From assembly GCA_947462535.1 (NCBI GenBank), contig CANHPN010000003.1, positions 59,875 through 123,874 of the forward strand: 64,000 nucleotides of DNA, given 5' to 3'. This DNA is from Akkermansiaceae bacterium (GTDB lineage: Bacteria > Verrucomicrobiota > Verrucomicrobiia > Verrucomicrobiales > Akkermansiaceae). Below, piece after piece: positions 25,657 through 34,206 of this stretch. Under the pieces are notes generated by a model. That model did no database searches. It had not been told where the DNA came from and worked only from the letters and a program-made list of their open reading frames with translations. The position numbers and the translations under genes were made by a program. Numbering within the stretch: position 1 is the stretch's first letter; every line of letters starts with the position of its first letter.

Positions 25657-26265
25657 CTAAACGCTCCGCCGGCCTTGCATCGCGCGCATCAGGGTGAGTT
25701 CGTCCGCGTGCTCGAGACCGCCGCCTGCGGGCAGGCCTTGGGCGATGCGGGTGAGCTTGCAATTCCGGCCGCGCAGCAGTTCCGCCAGGTAGTTCGCGGT
25801 CGCCTCGCCTTCCACATCGGAGCCAAGCGCGAGGATGACCTCGATTTCCTCCGGCGCGGCCTCGATCCGCCGGACCAGCGGCGGGATGCGCAAGTCCTCG
25901 GGAGAAACGCGGTCGAGCGGCGAGAGCTTGCCACCGAGGCAATGGTAGCGGCCACGGAACGCGCCGGAGCGCTCTAGCGGCAGGACGTCGGTCGCCTGCT
26001 CGACGACGCAGAGAGTCTTGTCATCGCGCGCCGGGTCGTCGCAGACGTCGCAGCCGGCCTCGGTCGCGAAGAACCCGCAGACCGGGCAAGGCCGGACCGC
26101 CTCCTCCGCAGCTAACAACGCTCCGGCAAGCATCGCGGGATCGGCCTTCGGACTTTGCAAAAGCCACACCGCGATGCGCTCGGCACTGCGCGGGCCGATC
26201 CCCGGCAGGCGCTTGAGCTCGCCGACGAGTGCTTTGACAGGCTCCGGGAAATCAACGCGCTTCAT
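25657..26265 (-). CDS. recR: Recombination mediator protein RecR
   Basis: 202 aa from MKRVDFPEPV, the expected RecR length. Helix-hairpin-helix LKRLPGIGPRSAERIA (residues 18-33), four-cysteine zinc finger CPVC...CDVC (C60, C63, C72, C75), then a Toprim domain (CVVEQATDVLPLE, ILALGSDVEGEATANYL). It acts with RecO/RecF to load RecA at gaps. The ORF extends upstream to 26337, but that part is the end of the preceding membrane gene, which overlaps recR by 14 bases. It is therefore the last gene of a four-gene overlapping operon with a putative metal permease, an unusual partner; recR normally follows dnaX and ybaB. Confidence 0.93.
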   Translation of the reverse strand: MKRVDFPEPVKALVGELKRLPGIGPRSAERIAVWLLQSPKADPAMLAGALLAAEEAVRPCPVCGFFATEAGCDVCDDPARDDKTLCVVEQATDVLPLERSGAFRGRYHCLGGKLSPLDRVSPEDLRIPPLVRRIEAAPEEIEVILALGSDVEGEATANYLAELLRGRNCKLTRIAQGLPAGGGLEHADELTLMRAMQGRRSV

Positions 26266-26734
26266 CAGGGGGGGCGGAGGAGGTTCTGGCAGGGAGGGCC
26301 ACCGGTTCATCGCAGGCCATCCGGTGATTTCCCGCATAAACCAAGGCGCAAACTCCGGACCAAATCACGGCGATGAAAGGAGCGGCGATGTCGGGCGCGT
26401 GCGCCGCCAAGGCGAGCACCGGAGCCCACGCAGCGACCACGACCATCGCCGTGATCCACAGCACGAGGCGCCGCCAGGTCCCGGCCACGCTGAGGATCGC
26501 GAACGAGAGGCCGAAGGCAAACAGCGCCGTCGCCAGCCATACGGTCCAATGGGGCAGGGCCTTGGGAAAGTTAGAAGCCGCGCCCTGCGAGACGATGCCG
26601 CCGATCACCTGATTCACCCGGTCCAGAACTCCCAGCAAGCCCAGCCCCGCCGCGAGCAGGAGCGAGAGCGACCCGATGGCGACGTCCGGAACTAACACAT
26701 GGCCTTCCGGTCGTGGATGTGAGGTTTTTCCCAT
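26252..26734 (-). CDS. Small four-helix membrane protein, unknown function
   Basis: 160 aa, not recognised. About four transmembrane segments: VAIGSLSLLLAAGLGLLGVL, WTVWLATALFAFGLSFAILS, LVLWITAMVVVAAWAPVLAL and IAAPFIAVIWSGVCALVYAG, with a short polar C-tail. The start is ATG 26734; a GTG six bases upstream at 26740 overlaps the stop of the TIGR03943 gene, and either is possible. The end overlaps recR. Tight packing between the TIGR03943 protein and RecR implies translational coupling. No substrate motif is visible. Confidence 0.7.
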   Translation of the reverse strand: MGKTSHPRPEGHVLVPDVAIGSLSLLLAAGLGLLGVLDRVNQVIGGIVSQGAASNFPKALPHWTVWLATALFAFGLSFAILSVAGTWRRLVLWITAMVVVAAWAPVLALAAHAPDIAAPFIAVIWSGVCALVYAGNHRMACDEPVALPARTSSAPPDEAR

Positions 26735-26736
26735 GG

Positions 26737-27558
26737 TCACTTTTTCCGCATGAAACTCTCCTCGTAGGGCGGCTCAGCGGCGAGCACGCGATCGACGGTC
26801 AGCACCGGCTGGATGACACCTTCCTCCAACGGAAAGCGCATAGTGCCAGCAACTTTCACCCAGCCGTTTTCGGGAAATTCCGGCGGCGTCTTGCCGAACT
26901 CGAGGACGATCGGGATCGCCCGGCTGTCGGCGGCGCAGCAGGTGATGAACAAGCGGTAGAGGCGCTTGCGCGAGCCGTGCGGGTTGCGGATTTTCTCGTC
27001 CATCCAGCGGCCTTCGGTTTCCACCTTGAGGCCGTCGAGCAAGCCCTGCATTTCGCGGTCGCCGCTGGAGAAGAACAACTCCATCAGGTTGAACTCGAGA
27101 AATCCGTCCGGCGTCTTGCGATGGCTTTTCTCGATTTCCTCAAGGGTCAGCGCGGGCAGCGACGAGGCGAGAAACGGCAGGGAAACGGCCGAGGGCGCGT
27201 CATACAGCCCTTTCCGCGAGAGCGCGGCGGCGGAGTATTCGTCCTTGGTCCAAGCGACTGATAGAACGACCGGCACGATCATCAGCAGCACTGCGGTGAG
27301 CGGGTGCATGTCGCCGCTTTCGTGGTCGTGCGGGTCCTCCTCGCCGCCGTGGTCGTGGCCGCAACCTGCCTGCTGGCCCGCAGTGAGCAGGTTGAAAAGC
27401 CCGAGCACCGCAAGCCCCAGCCCGCCCGCGAAGGAAATGATTCGGAAGTCCGGTGCGAGGTATTTGGTGATCCGCCCGCTGGCGTAGAAATACAACAGCA
27501 CCGCGCTCCAGACGAGCACCGCGAGGGAGAACAGGATGCGCCGGTTGCGGGAATTCAT
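26737..27558 (-). CDS. TIGR03943/YcgQ-type membrane protein with His-rich stretch
   Basis: 273 aa. Two N-terminal helices (ILFSLAVLVWSAVLLYFYAS and FAGGLGLAVLGLFNLLTAG), then a metal-binding-looking segment CGHDHGGEEDPHDHESGDMH, a third helix (AVLLMIVPVVLSVAW) and a soluble beta domain ending GVIQPVLTVDRVLAAEPP. This is the layout of the TIGR03943 family, which is found beside permeases of the YcgR type, as here. In Bacillus the ycgQ-ycgR pair is under zinc (Zur) control. The start is ATG 27558, inside the stop of the permease gene (ATGA overlap). The role is probably as partner of that permease; the substrate is likely a metal, but unproven. Confidence 0.8.
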   Translation of the reverse strand: MNSRNRRILFSLAVLVWSAVLLYFYASGRITKYLAPDFRIISFAGGLGLAVLGLFNLLTAGQQAGCGHDHGGEEDPHDHESGDMHPLTAVLLMIVPVVLSVAWTKDEYSAAALSRKGLYDAPSAVSLPFLASSLPALTLEEIEKSHRKTPDGFLEFNLMELFFSSGDREMQGLLDGLKVETEGRWMDEKIRNPHGSRKRLYRLFITCCAADSRAIPIVLEFGKTPPEFPENGWVKVAGTMRFPLEEGVIQPVLTVDRVLAAEPPYEESFMRKK

Positions 27559-28514
27559 TTCGCTGCGAACACGAGTTGTTGCCAGTAGATCGAGATCCCG
27601 CCGATGGCGAGAAAGAGCCCGATGGCGAGAAGGACGATGAACCGCTTGCGCAGTACGGTTTGATAGAGGAAGAGCAGTTTCACATCCATCATCGGGCCGA
27701 AGGTGAGGAAGGCGAGTTTCGCGCCCCATGAGAATTTATCCAGAGTGGCCGCGATGAAGGCGTCCGAGGTGCTGCAGAGGCTGAGGATGAAGGCGAGGGC
27801 CATCAGCGCGGCCGGCGCGGCGGTCGGGTTTTTCGCGAGGCCGTCGAGCCATTGCGCACCGGGCGCGATGCCGGTGTTGAAGAGCGCGGTGATCGACACG
27901 CCGATGGCGAAATAGACCGCGACATCGACGAAGTCCTTCATCGCCGAGCGGAAGGCGGCGACCAGCCGGTTTTCCTCCGCGGGCTCGTCGTGCGAATGAT
28001 CGTGGCCGCAGCAGGAATGATCGTGGGCGGCTTTTGTCTCGTCCTTCTCCAGGCTCTCTACCAGCTTCGCCTTCAGCACCGAGGCGAGCGGAAGTTTCGA
28101 GACGATCATGCCGACGGCCACCGCGATGAGGAAACCTAGCAGCAGCCGCGAGCTGGTCATCATCGCCGCGCCTTGGCCTTGGAAGGCTTTCCAGGTGCTC
28201 AGCGCGGTGATGGGATTCACGATCGGGGCGGCGAGCATGTAAGTCAGCGCGCAGGAGACGGGCAGGCCTTTCCTCACCAGCCGCCGGATGACCGGGACCA
28301 CCGCGCATTCGCAAACGGGGAACACCGCGCCTAGCAGCCCGGCGCTCAGCACCGCGAAAAATTTGTTCTTCGGCAGGAAGCGGTCCATCATCCCCGCCGG
28401 CAGGTAAATGTCGATGAATCCGCTGATCAGCGTGCCCAGCAAAATGAACGGCACGCCTTCGAAAAGGATGCTCAGGAAGGCGAGCGCAAAGTCCTGCTGG
28501 GAATCGGGCGACAT
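27555..28514 (-). CDS. Permease of the UPF0718/YraQ-YcgR family
   Basis: 319 aa, eight or so transmembrane segments. Family motif GAVFPVCECAVVPVIRRLV near residue 60 and the second-half motif AFILSLCSTSDAFIAATLD. A His/Cys-rich cytoplasmic loop, HDHSCCGHDHSHDEPAEE, lies at mid-protein and resembles metal-sensing or binding loops of zinc and cobalt transporters. Starts at ATG 28514 (MSPDSQQDFALAF), not at the longer ORF. It is the first gene of the operon permease-TIGR03943-membrane protein-recR. No Zur-like AT-rich dyad is evident in the 61 bases upstream. Metal transport is an inference from the His-rich loops and gene pairing. Confidence 0.82.
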   Translation of the reverse strand: MSPDSQQDFALAFLSILFEGVPFILLGTLISGFIDIYLPAGMMDRFLPKNKFFAVLSAGLLGAVFPVCECAVVPVIRRLVRKGLPVSCALTYMLAAPIVNPITALSTWKAFQGQGAAMMTSSRLLLGFLIAVAVGMIVSKLPLASVLKAKLVESLEKDETKAAHDHSCCGHDHSHDEPAEENRLVAAFRSAMKDFVDVAVYFAIGVSITALFNTGIAPGAQWLDGLAKNPTAAPAALMALAFILSLCSTSDAFIAATLDKFSWGAKLAFLTFGPMMDVKLLFLYQTVLRKRFIVLLAIGLFLAIGGISIYWQQLVFAAK

Positions 28515-28575
28515 CGGCGCAAGCAAACGCTGCCCGGGCACTCGTGTCAACCGGCAGGCGTTGCGCGCCCGGACT

Positions 28576-30387
28576 TCAATGCGCCGGGCCCTGGTGCTCC
28601 TGGATGTATTCCTGCTTGAGTCCCAACGCTTCGGGGGCGTGGAGCACGAGCATTTTCATCCGCACGTCCTTCGGCACGCTGGCGCGGGTGGCCTTGGAAA
28701 CGACGACCATCAGGAAGATCGCCAGTGGCACGGTCCAGATCGCGGGTTGCTCGCAGAGGATGCGGAGCAGCGGATGGGCGGCCCAGAAATCATTGAGCGG
28801 GGCGAAGCCGGAGAAGATCTTTCCCATCGCGCCCTTGTCGAGCGAGAGGTTGCTGACATTCGTCGCAGTGGCCGCGAAAAGCGCGCAGAGTCCGCCGGTG
28901 AGCATCCCCGCGGCCGCGCCTTTCATCGTCATGCCGCGCCACCAGACGCTCATGAACAACAGCGGGAAATAACTCGCGGCGGCGATGGCGAAGGCCTGGC
29001 CGACCATGAAGTTGATTTCCAACGGCTCGACGAAGCAGCCGAGGACCACGGAAATACTGCCGATGAGGACGGCGCACCATTTGAACATCCTCATGCGCTG
29101 GCCGGGCGTGGAGTTAGGGCGGAGCATCCGGCCGTAAACGTCATGGGCGAGCGCGCCGGTCATGGAAACCAGCAGGCCGGAGAAGGTGCTCATGAAGGCG
29201 GCGAAGGCACCCGCGCAAGTGATGCCGCTGAGGATCGAGCCGACGATGCCATATTTCTCGGAGATTAAAGTGGGAAGGCGGAGGACCACGGCGTCGGTGC
29301 CCTTGACGCCCGCGAGTCCGGTGTAGAGTTCGGGCATCAGGTTTCTACCCAGCACTCCGAAGATCGGAGGGAAAACATAGAACACGCCGATGAGAATCAT
29401 CACCCACATGGTCGTCTTTTTAGCGGCGACACCGTCCGGATTGGTATAGAAACGGACGAGGATGTGCGGTAGGCCGGCGGTGCCGCATACGAGCGCGACG
29501 ATGAGCGAGAAGGTGTAGATGAGCGAAAACGGCTTCTCGTTTTTCGCGAGGAACGGCGCGCGTTCTTCGACCGGGAGCGCGGCGGCGGCGGACTTCACGG
29601 CCTTGGTGGTGAGCGGGCCGAAGGGCGCGAGCCAGGCGTCGTCCTTGGGGGCCTTTTCCGGCAGGGCCTTGCGTTGCATCTCCGCAGGAGCGGCGGGCTG
29701 GACGATGGCGGGCTTGGAGTCGGCTTCGGCGGCGGATTGGTTCAGCGAGAGGTTTTTCCCGTAGCCGCCATAAACGGATAGAAGAACGAAAACCGGCGTG
29801 GAGATGGCGAACATTTTGATCCAATACTGAACCGCCTGGATCAGGGTGATGCCCTTCATCCCGCCGAGCGCGACATTCAGAGTGATGACCGCACCGACAA
29901 CGACCACGCCGACCCAATACGGCAGACCTGGTAGAATGTAGGAAAGCGCCGTGCCAGCGCCTTTCATCTGCGGCATCGTGTAGAAGAAGCCGATGAATAG
30001 CACGAAGCACACCGCGATGCGGCGGAACAACGGCGAGTCGAAGCGGCCCTCGGCGAAATCCGGAATCGTGTATGCGCCGAATCTCCGCAGCGGACCGGCG
30101 ATGAAAAGCAGCAGGAACAAATAGCCGCACGCATAACAGACCGGATACCAGAGCGCGTCGTAGCCGGAAGACATCACCATCCCGGCGATGCCCATGAAGC
30201 TCGCGGCGCTGAGGTATTCACCCGAGATCGCGGACGCGTTCCAGCCGACCGAGACCGAGCGGCCGGCGACGAAAAAGTCCGAGGCGGACTTGGATGACTT
30301 CGAGGAACGGAAGCCCATCCACAGCGTGACGACGACGGTGATGCCGGCGAAAGCGAGAATCCAGGGATCAATTTGTGAGAAGTTCAT
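28576..30387 (-). CDS. Sodium:solute symporter, ActP-like (cation/acetate)
   Basis: 603 aa with about 13 membrane helices. It starts near WILAFAGITVVVTLWMGF, followed by the SSF signature region DFFVAGRSVSVGWNASAISG and EYLSAASFMGIAG. A long hydrophilic insert (about residues 215-275, Ala/Lys/Glu-rich) precedes LIYTFSLIVALVCGTAGLPH. ActP-type proteins take up acetate and other short monocarboxylates with sodium. The neighbouring DUF485-type small membrane protein supports this: actP is typically paired with yjcH of that family. Gap to that gene 15 bases, so the two are one operon. Confidence 0.87.
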   Translation of the reverse strand: MNFSQIDPWILAFAGITVVVTLWMGFRSSKSSKSASDFFVAGRSVSVGWNASAISGEYLSAASFMGIAGMVMSSGYDALWYPVCYACGYLFLLLFIAGPLRRFGAYTIPDFAEGRFDSPLFRRIAVCFVLFIGFFYTMPQMKGAGTALSYILPGLPYWVGVVVVGAVITLNVALGGMKGITLIQAVQYWIKMFAISTPVFVLLSVYGGYGKNLSLNQSAAEADSKPAIVQPAAPAEMQRKALPEKAPKDDAWLAPFGPLTTKAVKSAAAALPVEERAPFLAKNEKPFSLIYTFSLIVALVCGTAGLPHILVRFYTNPDGVAAKKTTMWVMILIGVFYVFPPIFGVLGRNLMPELYTGLAGVKGTDAVVLRLPTLISEKYGIVGSILSGITCAGAFAAFMSTFSGLLVSMTGALAHDVYGRMLRPNSTPGQRMRMFKWCAVLIGSISVVLGCFVEPLEINFMVGQAFAIAAASYFPLLFMSVWWRGMTMKGAAAGMLTGGLCALFAATATNVSNLSLDKGAMGKIFSGFAPLNDFWAAHPLLRILCEQPAIWTVPLAIFLMVVVSKATRASVPKDVRMKMLVLHAPEALGLKQEYIQEHQGPAH

Positions 30388-30402
30388 GGGTCGGTGAAAA
30401 TG

Positions 30403-30723
30403 TCAGGATTGGCGCTTGTTGCCCTCGGCCGCGTTGCGGACCTCGGCGTCTTCCAACGCCATCGAGCGGGTGATGAAGATGCGGGCGATGATCCAGACGT
30501 AGGGAAAAAACAACACGCCCAAGACCAGCCAGCTCACGGTGAAGCCGCCAACGCGGCGCGCCACGAGCTCCGGCGCGAGATAGTTGAGCAGTGGCAGCCC
30601 GAACAGCAGCAGCAGAAACGCCGTGGCACACGAGATGGAGAGCTTGAGCTGGTGCTTCATCAGGCCGTGGAGAAATTCCTCGCTGTGGATGAAATCGGTT
30701 TCTTCGGGCGGGCTTTGTGACAT
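30403..30723 (-). CDS. DUF485-type small membrane protein (YjcH-like)
   Basis: 106 aa with two transmembrane helices (LSISCATAFLLLLFGLPLLNYL and VSWLVLGVLFFPYVWIIARIFI) and charged ends. It fits the DUF485 proteins encoded just upstream of ActP symporters. The ORF track runs much further upstream (to 31410), but that part is antisense to the glutathionylspermidine-synthase-like gene and crosses a noncoding repeat. The natural start is MSQSPPEETD. Role presumably as an accessory of the symporter. Confidence 0.78.
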   Translation of the reverse strand: MSQSPPEETDFIHSEEFLHGLMKHQLKLSISCATAFLLLLFGLPLLNYLAPELVARRVGGFTVSWLVLGVLFFPYVWIIARIFITRSMALEDAEVRNAAEGNKRQS

Positions 30724-30884
30724 CGGGAGAAAGGGCGCAGGGTTGGATTGGCAAAGGAAATGCAAGAGAACAGAAACCCACGGGCCATGCGTCAAGAACC
30801 ATTTCCCGGCCGAGGCGAGGATGGCCACATGGAAAACCGCCGCGTGCAGCCTGCTTATGAATTTGGTTCTCTCACGAATGTCGC

Positions 30885-30947
30885 GCGACCCATGCCGCAG
30901 CAGGCTGCGAGCGTCAGGGCGGCAGCGGGCTGCACGCAGTCCAAGGC
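30885..30947 (-). repeat. 63-bp dispersed repeat, copy 1 (REP-like)
   Basis: On the minus strand this reads GCCTTGGACTGCGTGCAGCC and continues to CATGGGTCGC. It is 86% identical (54 of 63) to the stretch at 34817-34879 on the plus strand. All nine differences are transitions. It contains two short dyads, GCAGCAGGCTGC and GCAGCGGGCTGC. It abuts the stop codon of the preceding gene at 30948. Confidence 0.8.
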
Positions 30948-32093
30948 TCAGCCCTCGATCCGGTGCGGGAAAAAGCGGCTGAGATTTCCCGTGATCGGCG
31001 AGCGGTCGCCGCGCGCCGAAAGGCCGCGGCACTCGTCGCCGATCATCCACAAGCCCCAGACGAAATACTGCTGTCGGGCGGAAAAAAGATTCGCGTGCTT
31101 CTGATAAGCTATCGGCTCGCCGTGGTGGCCGGCGGCTCCGGTGGCGAGCGGATTCCCCCGGTCTATCAGTGAAACGCCCGCGCCCTCGCGGCCGAAGAAC
31201 GGCTTCTCCACCCAGTGCGAAACGCCTTGTGAACAAAGTGATTCCCGCGAGAGATACGCCGGCAGCAGCAGCGGATGACCGGGATAGAGCTCCCATAAAA
31301 TCGGCAGCAGGCCCTTGTTCGAAAGCATCATCTTCCACGCGGGTTCGATGAACCGGGACCGCTCCTGGCCGATCTCCGCGAAGAACGGCTCCTCGACCAT
31401 CCACTCCCAAGGATAGAGCTTGAAGAGTTTCTCGACGGGTTGCTCGTTAGGCCCGGTGAAATGGCCGCCCTCGGCAAACCCGATCTCCGACATGTCCATC
31501 AGCTCCACGGATTTCCCCGCTTGCTCAGCCGTCTCCGCGAGATAGGCGATGGTCTGGCGGTCTTCGAGATTCTCCCATGCGCAGGCGAAATGCACTGTCG
31601 CTTCCGGGATCGATTTCCAGCGCGCGACGAGCGCCTCGTGGATGGAGTTGAGCTGATCGCCTTCCGGGAAAACCGCCTCCAGCCACTGCCACTGGATGAC
31701 CGCCGCTTCTAACATGGAAGTCGGCGTGTCGGCGTTGTATTCGAGAAGTTTGGGTTGGCCCGTGCCGTCCCAGGCGAGGTCGAAGCGGCCGTAGAGCGAG
31801 AAATCCGCAGCCATCCAAGACGTCTGCACCAGGCCCGCAACCGCATCCGGAATGGCGAGGCGGTCCCACCAGCCGCGCTTGACGATTTGCTCGCAGGCTT
31901 CCAGGCAAATCGCATGCAGCTCGCTGGCCGCGTCCTCCAGGGTTTCCGCCGCTTTCATTGTTAGCGCCAGATGCTCGTCTTCAGTCCAATACGACTCGCC
32001 GCCCGCACCGTGCCAGATCAGGCCGGACTCCTCGACGCGTTGTCTCCAATCGGCACGCGGAGCGTTCGCCTCAAGACGGATGTTGGATTTCAT
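30948..32093 (-). CDS. Glutathionylspermidine-synthase-family ATP-grasp protein (YgiC-like)
   Basis: 381 aa. Recognisable stretches of the family: GLIWHGAGGESYWTEDEHL near the N-terminus, KLLEYNADTPTSMLEAAVIQ (the conserved E-N-AD-P loop), PWEWMVEEPFF, EPAWKMMLSNKGLLPILWEL and VEKPFFGREGAGVSL, the last two forming the ATP-grasp core. These proteins form C-N bonds using ATP; the true substrate of YgiC-type members is not established. Start MKSNIRLEAN follows 10 bases after the lipoprotein gene, matching the ygiB-ygiC pair of enterobacteria. The stop abuts a dispersed repeat. Confidence 0.85.
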   Translation of the reverse strand: MKSNIRLEANAPRADWRQRVEESGLIWHGAGGESYWTEDEHLALTMKAAETLEDAASELHAICLEACEQIVKRGWWDRLAIPDAVAGLVQTSWMAADFSLYGRFDLAWDGTGQPKLLEYNADTPTSMLEAAVIQWQWLEAVFPEGDQLNSIHEALVARWKSIPEATVHFACAWENLEDRQTIAYLAETAEQAGKSVELMDMSEIGFAEGGHFTGPNEQPVEKLFKLYPWEWMVEEPFFAEIGQERSRFIEPAWKMMLSNKGLLPILWELYPGHPLLLPAYLSRESLCSQGVSHWVEKPFFGREGAGVSLIDRGNPLATGAAGHHGEPIAYQKHANLFSARQQYFVWGLWMIGDECRGLSARGDRSPITGNLSRFFPHRIEG

Positions 32094-32103
32094 CGGCTGG
32101 AAA

Positions 32104-32847
32104 TTAACTCCCGAAGGACGAGCGCCCGCTGCTGCGCGACGAGGATGTGCCGAAGCCACCGCGCACCGATTGACCGGCTTTGATCGGAACTCCGGTGGCC
32201 CGGCTCTGCGCGACCATCCGCTGATAGCCGGGATTGGCGGAGGCGTAGCGGCTCACCGCGCCGCGCTGGTCTTCCACGCCGCGCTGCCAGTTTCCCGCCT
32301 GCCCGCTGGCCTGACGGAATCCGTTGCCGGGCGAGAACATCCCCCGGTTGCCGGCTAGCAGCCAATACATCATCAAGGCATTGCCCATGCCAAAGCCGCC
32401 GCCTTGAGATTGCTGGCCGGATGGGTTAGAAGCGGTTTTCTGCTCCTCCTCCAAGGAGGACTCGACTCGCTTCAAGGCGTCCGGAGTCGGCCGACTTGCA
32501 GTCACGTATTCCGGAACATTCTCGTCCTGCCAGACACCGTTGATGAAATAGCGTCCGTCTTTGGCAAAGCCGTAGGGGTGCTCGTAGAAATTTTGCGCGC
32601 CCGCGTGATAGTAACCGACTCGCGGGATGTGGAAATTGTGGGAAACCTCGCCGTTGACGAGCCTGGATTTCTCGGTGTCCAGCTTGTCGATCTGCGACTG
32701 CGTTTCGGCGACCGCTTCGTCCTGCTCGCTCATCACGTGGTTCACCCCGCGGTCGCAACTGCTGAGAGTGCCTGCCAGAATGCAAGCGGTGGACCAGCGG
32801 AGGATGCCGCCGGGGCGGAGGGTGGTGAGGAAACTGCGTTTTTTCAT
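32104..32847 (-). CDS. YgiB/DUF1190-like lipoprotein
   Basis: 247 aa. N-terminal lipoprotein signal with lipobox LAGTLSSC (cysteine near residue 31). A coiled acidic segment SEQDEAVAETQSQIDKLDTE follows. A Tyr/His/Asn-rich region with HNFHIPRVGYYHAGAQNFYE comes next, then Gln/Gly-rich low complexity (GQQSQGGGFGMGNALMMYW), and finally a Ser/Gly/Arg tail GGFGTSSSRSSGRSS. That tail and the pairing with a glutathionylspermidine-synthase-like gene resemble E. coli YgiB. Direct family membership is not proven, as the middle is more diverged. Predicted outer-membrane or periplasmic lipoprotein. Confidence 0.7.
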   Translation of the reverse strand: MKKRSFLTTLRPGGILRWSTACILAGTLSSCDRGVNHVMSEQDEAVAETQSQIDKLDTEKSRLVNGEVSHNFHIPRVGYYHAGAQNFYEHPYGFAKDGRYFINGVWQDENVPEYVTASRPTPDALKRVESSLEEEQKTASNPSGQQSQGGGFGMGNALMMYWLLAGNRGMFSPGNGFRQASGQAGNWQRGVEDQRGAVSRYASANPGYQRMVAQSRATGVPIKAGQSVRGGFGTSSSRSSGRSSFGS

Positions 32848-32937
32848 GAATCGAGACGCAGCCTAAATGGCGGTCCCGGCGGCGTCAACTTGATCGCCGT
32901 TCCAAAATCGACCGGTGTTTCAACTCGCCGCCCGCCA

Positions 32938-34188
32938 CTAACGTTTCTTCACCGACGTGCCGTCCGTCACCGTGTCCGGCGGGTGGAGCAGCACCTCGTC
33001 GTCGGCTTGCAGGCCGGAGATGATTTCTGTCAGACGGCCGTCGGTGTGGCCGGCCTCGACCGGAGTGAGCCTGGCCTCGCCGTCGCGGAAGACGTAGGTT
33101 TTCCAATCGTTGCCTTCCCGGAACAAGGCACCGGCCGGGACGATGAGCACGTCGTCCGCATGCCAGACCGCCACCCGGACCTCGACGCGGAACCGGTCGC
33201 CCAGCGCCTTCGCGGCCTCCGGAATGCCCAACAGATCGCTGAGCACGATGACCCTCTGCTCCTCCACGCCGAGCGCGGAAATCTTGGTGAAAGCTGCGGG
33301 CTCGACGCGGCGGACGCGGCCCTTGAGCGGATTTTCGCCGCCCCATTGCTCGACCTCTACCGCATCGCCGGGACGGATCGTCACGGCGTCGCGCGAGAGG
33401 ATTTCCGCCTCGATCTCGATGTCGGTTGGATCGCCGATTTCCAAAATCTGCGTGCCGGGCGTCACCACCATCTCGCTTTCCTGCATCACCTTGAGGACGC
33501 GGCCGGAAACGGGTGATTTTACCTCGACGAGATTGCCGGCGGTGACCGCATCCGGGCGCTCTAACGCGACGCGGGCCTGGGCGAGTTCGTAGTCGATGAC
33601 TTGCAGCGAAAACTCCGCCGCGCGGACTTCGGCGGCCCGCATCGCGGCGTCGCCTTCCGCGCGGTCGCGATCGGTGTCGGAAACCGTGCCCACCCGCGTG
33701 ACGGCACGGATACGGTCGCGATCCGCCGCGGCGATCTGCAAGGCGGATTGCCTGGCTTCGAGCGACGCGACCGCCTGCTTGCGGGAAGCCTCGTGCATCG
33801 AGACCAGCGCCTCCGCCTGCGCGCGGGCGCGGGCATCGAGCAGCGGCGAGGCCACCGGCTCGATGGCGGTGAGCAGGGTTTCTCCCGCTTTCACCTCGTC
33901 GCCAGGTTTGAGGGAAACCCGGCGCATTTTCCCCGCGACCGGCGCGGCGACGACATAACGGTTTCTAACCCGCGTCTTGCCCTCCTCGGAAACCCGCATT
34001 GTCAGCGGCCCGCGGACGACCGCGCCGGTCTCGATGATGACCGGCTTCGGCCACAGTCCCCAGGCGATTAGCGACAGTAGGAAAATCCCGCCGAGCCACG
34101 GCAGCGAGCGGCGGACGAGGTGCTGCCCGTTCGGGCCGCGCTTGGTGTCCCAGGGTGCGGAGGCGGCGGAGGTGTCGGGTGTGGCCAT
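32938..34188 (-). CDS. HlyD/RND-type periplasmic adaptor (membrane fusion protein)
   Basis: 416 aa. One N-terminal helix (LPWLGGIFLLSLIAWGLWP), a biotinyl-lipoyl half-motif (YVVAAPVAGKMRRVSLKPGDEVKAGETLL), a long coiled-coil hairpin rich in Ala/Glu/Arg (about residues 115-215), the second lipoyl half (VKSPVSGRVLKVMQESEMVV) and a beta-barrel. This is the adaptor that joins an inner-membrane pump to an outer-membrane channel. No pump or TolC gene lies beside it; downstream comes the YgiB-like gene and upstream a toxin-antitoxin pair, so its partners must be encoded elsewhere or it is an orphan. Confidence 0.87.
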   Translation of the reverse strand: MATPDTSAASAPWDTKRGPNGQHLVRRSLPWLGGIFLLSLIAWGLWPKPVIIETGAVVRGPLTMRVSEEGKTRVRNRYVVAAPVAGKMRRVSLKPGDEVKAGETLLTAIEPVASPLLDARARAQAEALVSMHEASRKQAVASLEARQSALQIAAADRDRIRAVTRVGTVSDTDRDRAEGDAAMRAAEVRAAEFSLQVIDYELAQARVALERPDAVTAGNLVEVKSPVSGRVLKVMQESEMVVTPGTQILEIGDPTDIEIEAEILSRDAVTIRPGDAVEVEQWGGENPLKGRVRRVEPAAFTKISALGVEEQRVIVLSDLLGIPEAAKALGDRFRVEVRVAVWHADDVLIVPAGALFREGNDWKTYVFRDGEARLTPVEAGHTDGRLTEIISGLQADDEVLLHPPDTVTDGTSVKKR

Positions 34189-34206
34189 GGGTAATCGGAT
34201 GATTTT

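Noticed and set aside
30403-31410. 335-aa ORF continuing upstream of the DUF485 gene
   Set aside because: The extra part crosses a noncoding repeat and is antisense to the ATP-grasp gene; only the last 106 residues look like a protein.
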